DNA of 64,000 nt from Macrobrachium rosenbergii (lineage: Eukaryota > Arthropoda > Malacostraca > Decapoda > Palaemonidae). Of this stretch, positions 59,090-64,000 are shown piece after piece. The stretch's first letter is position 1, and each line of letters opens with the position of its first letter. The translations under genes were made by a program, and so were the position numbers. The stretch is taken from positions 76,698,663 through 76,762,662 of the forward strand of contig NC_089795.1 in NCBI RefSeq assembly GCF_040412425.1. The letters are read 5' to 3'. Below the pieces are notes generated by a model. That model was not told the origin of the DNA and did no database searches. It saw only the letters and a list, made by a program, of their open reading frames with translations.

Positions 59090-59305
59090 GCCTTCGTTGG
59101 ATGGTGGCCATATAAGCAATGTTTTCGGGAACTGGAATGTGTCTTTGAGTTCTATAACGTGGCATTTAATAGTACTGGGTTCGAATTTACTTGTGTGAGG
59201 GCATGCTCAATTATATATTATTTTCCTTACTTCTATATCAGTTTGATAGTATTAACTGCTGATATTGAATATAGACTTGAGTTGAAATAAAGTATATTAT
59301 TATTA

Positions 59306-59365
<60 letters not shown>
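59090..59365 (+). mobile_element. Possible SINE ending in (TTA)n
   Basis: GGGTTCGAATTTAC at 59177-59190 fits a pol III B box (no convincing A box was found). About 90 bp later the sequence reaches ATATAGACTTGAGTTGAAAT plus AAAGTATA, then (TTA)n at 59294-59365. The TATAG.C.TGA..TGAAATAAAG.ATA stretch before (TTA)n matches, on the opposite strand, the flank of the (TAA)n at 1121 and partly that at 2361. A family of retroposons with (TTA)n tails is the simplest explanation. The 82-codon frame 59042-59290 runs through it and is not supported as a gene. Confidence 0.4.
59294..59365. repeat. (TTA)n microsatellite
   Basis: About 24 units. Confidence 0.97.
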
Positions 59366-59399
59366 CAATTGCATAATTCAGTAGCATTTTTTCACAATT

Positions 59400-59560
59400 A
59401 AATGCATATGTATACATATATTTATTTATGTATATATAAACATGTATATATATATTTGTTTTTCTTGGGAACAAGTCATATACATTGTATATGTATGTGT
59501 GTATATATATATTAATATATATATATACATATATATACACATACATATATGTGTGTCTGT
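59400..59560. repeat. TATA/CATA palindromic region with flanking repeat
   Basis: AT-rich self-complementary sequence between two related 13-bp motifs, GGGAACAAGTCAT near 59468 and TGGAACAAGTCAT near 59581. Confidence 0.75.
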
Positions 59561-61394
59561 GTTTGTATAATTTTTTTCTGTGGAACAAGTCATTCACTGA
59601 AGAGTACCGTGCATCCTTTGACCGTTTCTTCACTTTGATATCTAATGCACAACATCCTCGATATATGTTGTCAAAAGGGAATATTAATAAAGACGCACTT
59701 CACAACATTCCACTTTCAAGGGCAAATAAAAGAACACGAGTACTTTTTACCATAGGTAATACACCTTTCAAATCTATGTGAGTGTTCCGGCACCGGAATT
59801 TTAAGAGTGCATGCAGCAGGCGCGTTCCCTTTTGGAGTTCTGTGAGGGCGCAGATGAAAGCGCCATGGATTTTGTTGCTCTTTTTTTTAATGGCGAGGAA
59901 GAGGGAAACGCTAGATGGCCAGATGGCTTGTCGTATACGAAGCTCGAATGAAAATGGTGACAGAAAGGGAAAGGAATACGGAAATGAACGAAGGCATACA
60001 TTCGAAGGAACAGTTTCAACTGGAATGTTATGCGAAACTGGAGAGAGATTCTTTGAGATGGATTCCAAATTTGAGGAATAAATAGGAGAAAATATCTACA
60101 GAATAATGATTCTGAAACTGGGTACAAGCAAGGAGAGTCACTTGACGGGTACACATCCTTCTGTAGTGAAAGAGAGTCTTTGTCTATAGCCTAGGAATAA
60201 AAGAATGGCGAAAATATCACAAAAGAAAAAAAATATGGGAATGTAAGAGATTATGATGCCCAAAAGCAGGTAGGGTAGTTAACAAGAGGATCTGCTTACG
60301 ATTAAACCTTGCAATGAAGGGAAACAGGAGAAAAAAAAAAAACAGTGTCCGAGTTCAGTGCCACAGAAGGAGAAATTATACAAAGATCGTAAAAATGCGT
60401 AATTCTCTTCTTATGAAATGTGAACACAACAGGGACGACATAATGCATAGCTTCATTATTGTGAAACAAAACAGGAGAACTAGGATGTAGAGGAAAAAAC
60501 GAAAATTTTAGGTACCTATCTCATTTATAGATCCTTGAATCGTCTACAAAAACATAAATGGAAGAAGCAATTACAGAAAACAGTGTTCGATATGACAGAA
60601 ACAAATCAAACAAGACGTGAAGTCATTTAAATATTTTAGCTTTGGTTTGATTTTCATGCTTGTATAATACTGAGTTGTCATGTCATGTAACCCACTTTGA
60701 TCTAATTCTCGTTCTGTTAAAAGTTTAAACAAGTAATGAGGACAAGTTTATTTATTCTACTTATCCATAAGGGTTTGAAGTTCCTAGGGAAATTAGAAAA
60801 AAAAGGTTCCATATAAAGGGCTTGAAAATGGAATATAGGACATGAAAATTCTATTAGGCATACTTAGTGGAATTTTGACTTGGATGATTAGTTTAGCATA
60901 ACAAAGAAGGAATAATTTGGCTTGACAAAAACTTTTTAAATAATAATAACCAAAGTGACAGAAAAATAAAAACAAATAAAGATAATTATAAATGAGTAAA
61001 TAAAAATAATTAAAAAGTAACATACGAAAAAATGAGTAAAATTCATTAGAGCAGAGGTAAACAATACAATACCATAACTTTTGCAAAGTTACGATAACGC
61101 ACAATCTCCACAGGAATATTTTACGATGCTCAGGTACGGGTGATCATAACAAAAATGAGAACCAGTTCTTCCATAAAACCAATTTTAATTTTGGCAGCGC
61201 TGTTATGTTCACTAGATAAACTATATTCATAATATTTCTTAAAATTTATGTGCAAAAATAGCTGCCTTTCTGCTTTCATCCGCCTTATTTCTTTGGTCAG
61301 TGAAATGTAAATTCTTTACATTATTTATCCCTCAGAATTCGATTTCCTTTCATTTCATTACTTCTGTGGACCCTTTCAACTCATCATACTCTCA

Positions 61395-61398
<4 letters not shown>
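59561..61398. other. Non-coding stretch
   Basis: Overlapping frames at 59700-60154 on both strands reach 99-122 codons. The plus frame 59782-60081 has balanced composition, but no motif, paralogue or splice context is recognised. Otherwise AT-rich and featureless. Confidence 0.45.

Positions 61399-61476
<78 letters not shown>
61399..61476. repeat. (GA)n microsatellite
   Basis: About 39 GA units, among the longest in the window. Confidence 0.97.
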
Positions 61477-61477
<1 letters not shown>

Positions 61478-62190
61478 ACTTGAATAATCTACTGAACAGA
61501 CTACGAGAAATGCCATAGCGAGTTTTGAAGTAAAGCTCTAAACCCAATAAATATGAATCGGGAATTAAACCAGAGAATGGTTGCTGAAATCAGATAATAA
61601 AGAGCATATTTTATACTTGGTATTGTAGGCCTTAGGCAGCAGTGGAATTCGTGGTCCAGGTGGCTAAGAGTGAATTATGATCTGAGCTCCACAGATACCA
61701 GAATGAAACCTCTTCAAAATAGCCATGAAATATTCGCATCATAATGATTACGATAATAAAGTTCTACACGAGACTGTCTTGGCTAGAAAACAAATGACTG
61801 CTATGATACGAACGAATCTGCTAAAATGCAAATGAGAGGAAACTCATTTGCATTTTATTCAAGAATAATGAGATCGTACAAACTTAAACTGTTCCAAAAT
61901 CCCATTCCAGGATAAGTAGGCAATGAAAGAAGGAATAAAAAAAAAATGAAAATAGAAGAGGAACGTCTGGGAAAGTGATCTCGAGCTCTTATACGTGGTC
62001 AGTAAGGCAGAGATAAGATCGGGTTGGTCGTTGTAGCGATTAACATTTATATAAAGGATTTCTCAAAAGGGTGCTCTTTTTACAGGATTATGCTGGAAGG
62101 ATCTGAAGATTTCAACTACCATAAAAATTATACCGTTTACGTTTAACTTTTGATATTTGTACTTTTCTGATTTTTTACACACACATCTGT
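61477..62190. other. Non-coding stretch
   Basis: No gene recognised. A short inverted repeat, AAATGCAAATGAG...CTCATTTGCATTTT, lies at about 61825-61856. Confidence 0.55.
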
Positions 62191-62211
62191 GTATATATAT
62201 ATATATATACA

Positions 62212-62275
<64 letters not shown>
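62190..62275. repeat. (AT)n tract
   Basis: (AT)n broken once by ACAGT near 62210, with about 60 bp of pure repeat. Confidence 0.96.
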
Positions 62276-62278
<3 letters not shown>

Positions 62279-62484
62279 CGAGTATACGAAAGATTGTCAA
62301 CATTTAATAGTATAAAATAAATTGTATCTACCGCTTTGTGCTGTCTATACCTTTCAAATTCTTTATGCACACACACATTATGTATGTTCTGTAAAATGAC
62401 CTTCCATGCTTATTCATATACATTTAACTTTAGATGGTATACACTTGACTTTCATTTTTAAATTACGCTTAATGCATACGCACA

Positions 62485-62610
<126 letters not shown>

Positions 62611-64000
62611 TATAAATTTGTATTAGGCATGTGATTACGTGCATAATGTATATGGGTACATTTACATTTTTCATTCACGTACAGTAGACATGAGCAAAAT
62701 GATCTTACACTTCGCCAACGACAAAATCACTATACCTGCAACGTTTTTGAAACATTAATGGGAAAAGCTTTTCATAATGGCTAGGTAGAAAATGTCAGTT
62801 AATTACAACGGCAATCAGAAGACGTTTTCATTTTGTCAACACTATTTTTAATAAAAATGGGAGCTATTTCCAATGTTCAGATTTACTGATATACCGCTGC
62901 ATCAGGAGGGTTATTTCGTCAATTAGCGCTCTGTACTTTCTAAGAAAATGGTGGTACTAAAATAGACTGCAAATATGGAAGATTAATGTGACTAAATGAG
63001 TGAATAAAATGATGAATAATTTCAGAGCTGAAGAACCAAAGGACTCAACAACATTTACTGTCAAAAGCCCCCTATGACAAACGGCTAGATTATCTATAAT
63101 TAAATAATTAAAATCCACTTTCCTTCTTTATGGCTGGTCATCCCACGACATTACCGCATACACACACTAAAAGGGCAAATTATCACAGTCTTCGACCCTA
63201 TCTGAATCATTGTTACCACGAACTGCAATACACAAACAACTCATCATTGGCAGTTATTACGACCAGAAACCCCTGAGGCAGCCCTGGGACAAAGAGCTTT
63301 ATGTCGCAACCGTCTCAAATGAGTATATCCCTGGGTGAGTGCGTTATTTAATAGTTTCGACTTGGTGGCCAAAGGTCAAAATATGTTAACTACATGACTA
63401 TTCCAAGCGTCGTCTTTCTGGTTAGCAATGAAACAAAGCAAGGGAAATGTACGACATAAAATGAATAAAACCTTGTTGTCAACCTTACTGATCCTTGCTG
63501 GAAATAACTGTTCTCAAATACTTATAATAGTTTAATATAATTATAATAAAAACCAAAAAAAAAAAAAATATGGTCGGGATCTTCTGCCTTCATCCTCCAT
63601 TGGATGAAAGAGAAGCAATTCATCAGATCAAAGTCTCCACTTTCTCCTCTTCTCTCGATCCTCTTTCTATCAGCCCTATGAAGGCTGGCTTCTCCTTCCC
63701 TCTTTCTCAAGTACTGTCTTAGCCACTGTTCCGTTCAGCTCAAGGGAAGAGCTCTCGAAATCTCAAGCGACCTTGTGACACCTTCAGGTCGCTTCCGCTG
63801 TTTACTCAGAGGGTATCGGGAATCCTCCGACTGCACTGCACAGTAAATGTTGCCCGCCCTTGAACCGTTAAGTTTTTTGGCCCTCTCCTCCTGCTACACT
63901 TTTTCATGATTTGTAACCATTCATTCTTCAACAGGAAGCTCTTTCGCTTCTATTTGGTTTAGATCCAGTCTTTTCTTGTTAAGTTTGTATTCAGCTAAAC
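62611..64000. other. Non-coding stretch, pyrimidine-rich end
   Basis: No gene recognised. An A14 run lies at about 63555. From about 63570 to 63960 the plus strand is CT-rich and somewhat GC-richer, with a 9-bp inverted repeat AAGCGACCT...AGGTCGCTT at 63765-63794. This could be the edge of something beyond the window, but nothing specific can be called. Confidence 0.45.

Noticed and set aside
59177..59190. A tRNA gene at GGGTTCGAATTTAC
   Set aside because: No A box at proper distance and no cloverleaf arms could be folded; at most a SINE B box.
59782..60154. Overlapping 99-122-codon frames on both strands
   Set aside because: Openness on both strands over the same interval points to composition; no motif, splice context or homologue recognised.

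Overview
The window is eukaryotic, repeat-rich, AT-rich DNA with no protein-coding gene I can support. Nearly every open frame of 60 or more codons is either a translation of a microsatellite (runs of Tyr-Ile, Arg-Glu, Leu-Ser, Asn or Ile) or a short chance frame of composition typical of random AT-rich DNA. I found no canonical tRNA gene, rRNA, CRISPR array, telomeric repeat or bacterial-type operon. The very dense (AT)n, (GA)n and (TAA)n arrays, together with several dispersed repeat families I associate with decapod crustaceans, suggest a decapod, possibly a caridean prawn. That is an inference from repeat style, not from a gene. The window is most likely intergenic or the inside of a long intron.

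Layout. 1-9.6 kb: three (TAA)n tracts, a four-unit tandem array of about 150 bp (1289-1876), two foldback elements around one (AT)n tract (5652-6095), an exact 92-bp x 4 tandem array (6575-6943), and a small perfect hairpin (7952-8013). 9.6-24 kb: mostly low-complexity unique DNA with a tRNA-type SINE (12215-12500), copy 1 of a dispersed SINE family called family A here (16520-16756), a hairpin-rich element (18083-18500), and a cluster of nested inverted repeats (23435-24083). 24-36 kb: a decayed LINE reverse-transcriptase tail on the minus strand (26110-26445), a tandem pair of tRNA-like SINEs (29760-30118) and family A copy 2 (31822-32126). 36-54 kb: a second decayed tail of the same LINE family on the plus strand (40805-41045), a 200-bp direct repeat pair (41909-43001), and family A copies 3 and 4. 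54-64 kb: more (AT)n and (GA)n tracts, a very large inverted repeat centred on (AT)n (57266-57774), a compound GA array (58059-58392) and a possible SINE ending in (TTA)n (59090-59365).

The main result concerns repeat biology. First, family A has four copies, all in one orientation, each bounded by 12-14 bp target-site duplications that are perfect in two copies, and each carrying conserved hairpins; one copy shows a paired, stem-preserving substitution. Second, foldback elements sit against or around microsatellites, and several carry a hammerhead-ribozyme-like arrangement (CUGANGA-like box, short stem-loop, GAAA) like that reported in Penelope-like retroelements. Third, a 509-bp near-perfect palindrome with an (AT)n centre could give a long hairpin RNA or be a structural hotspot. 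Coordinates of repeat edges are by eye and may be off by several bases.
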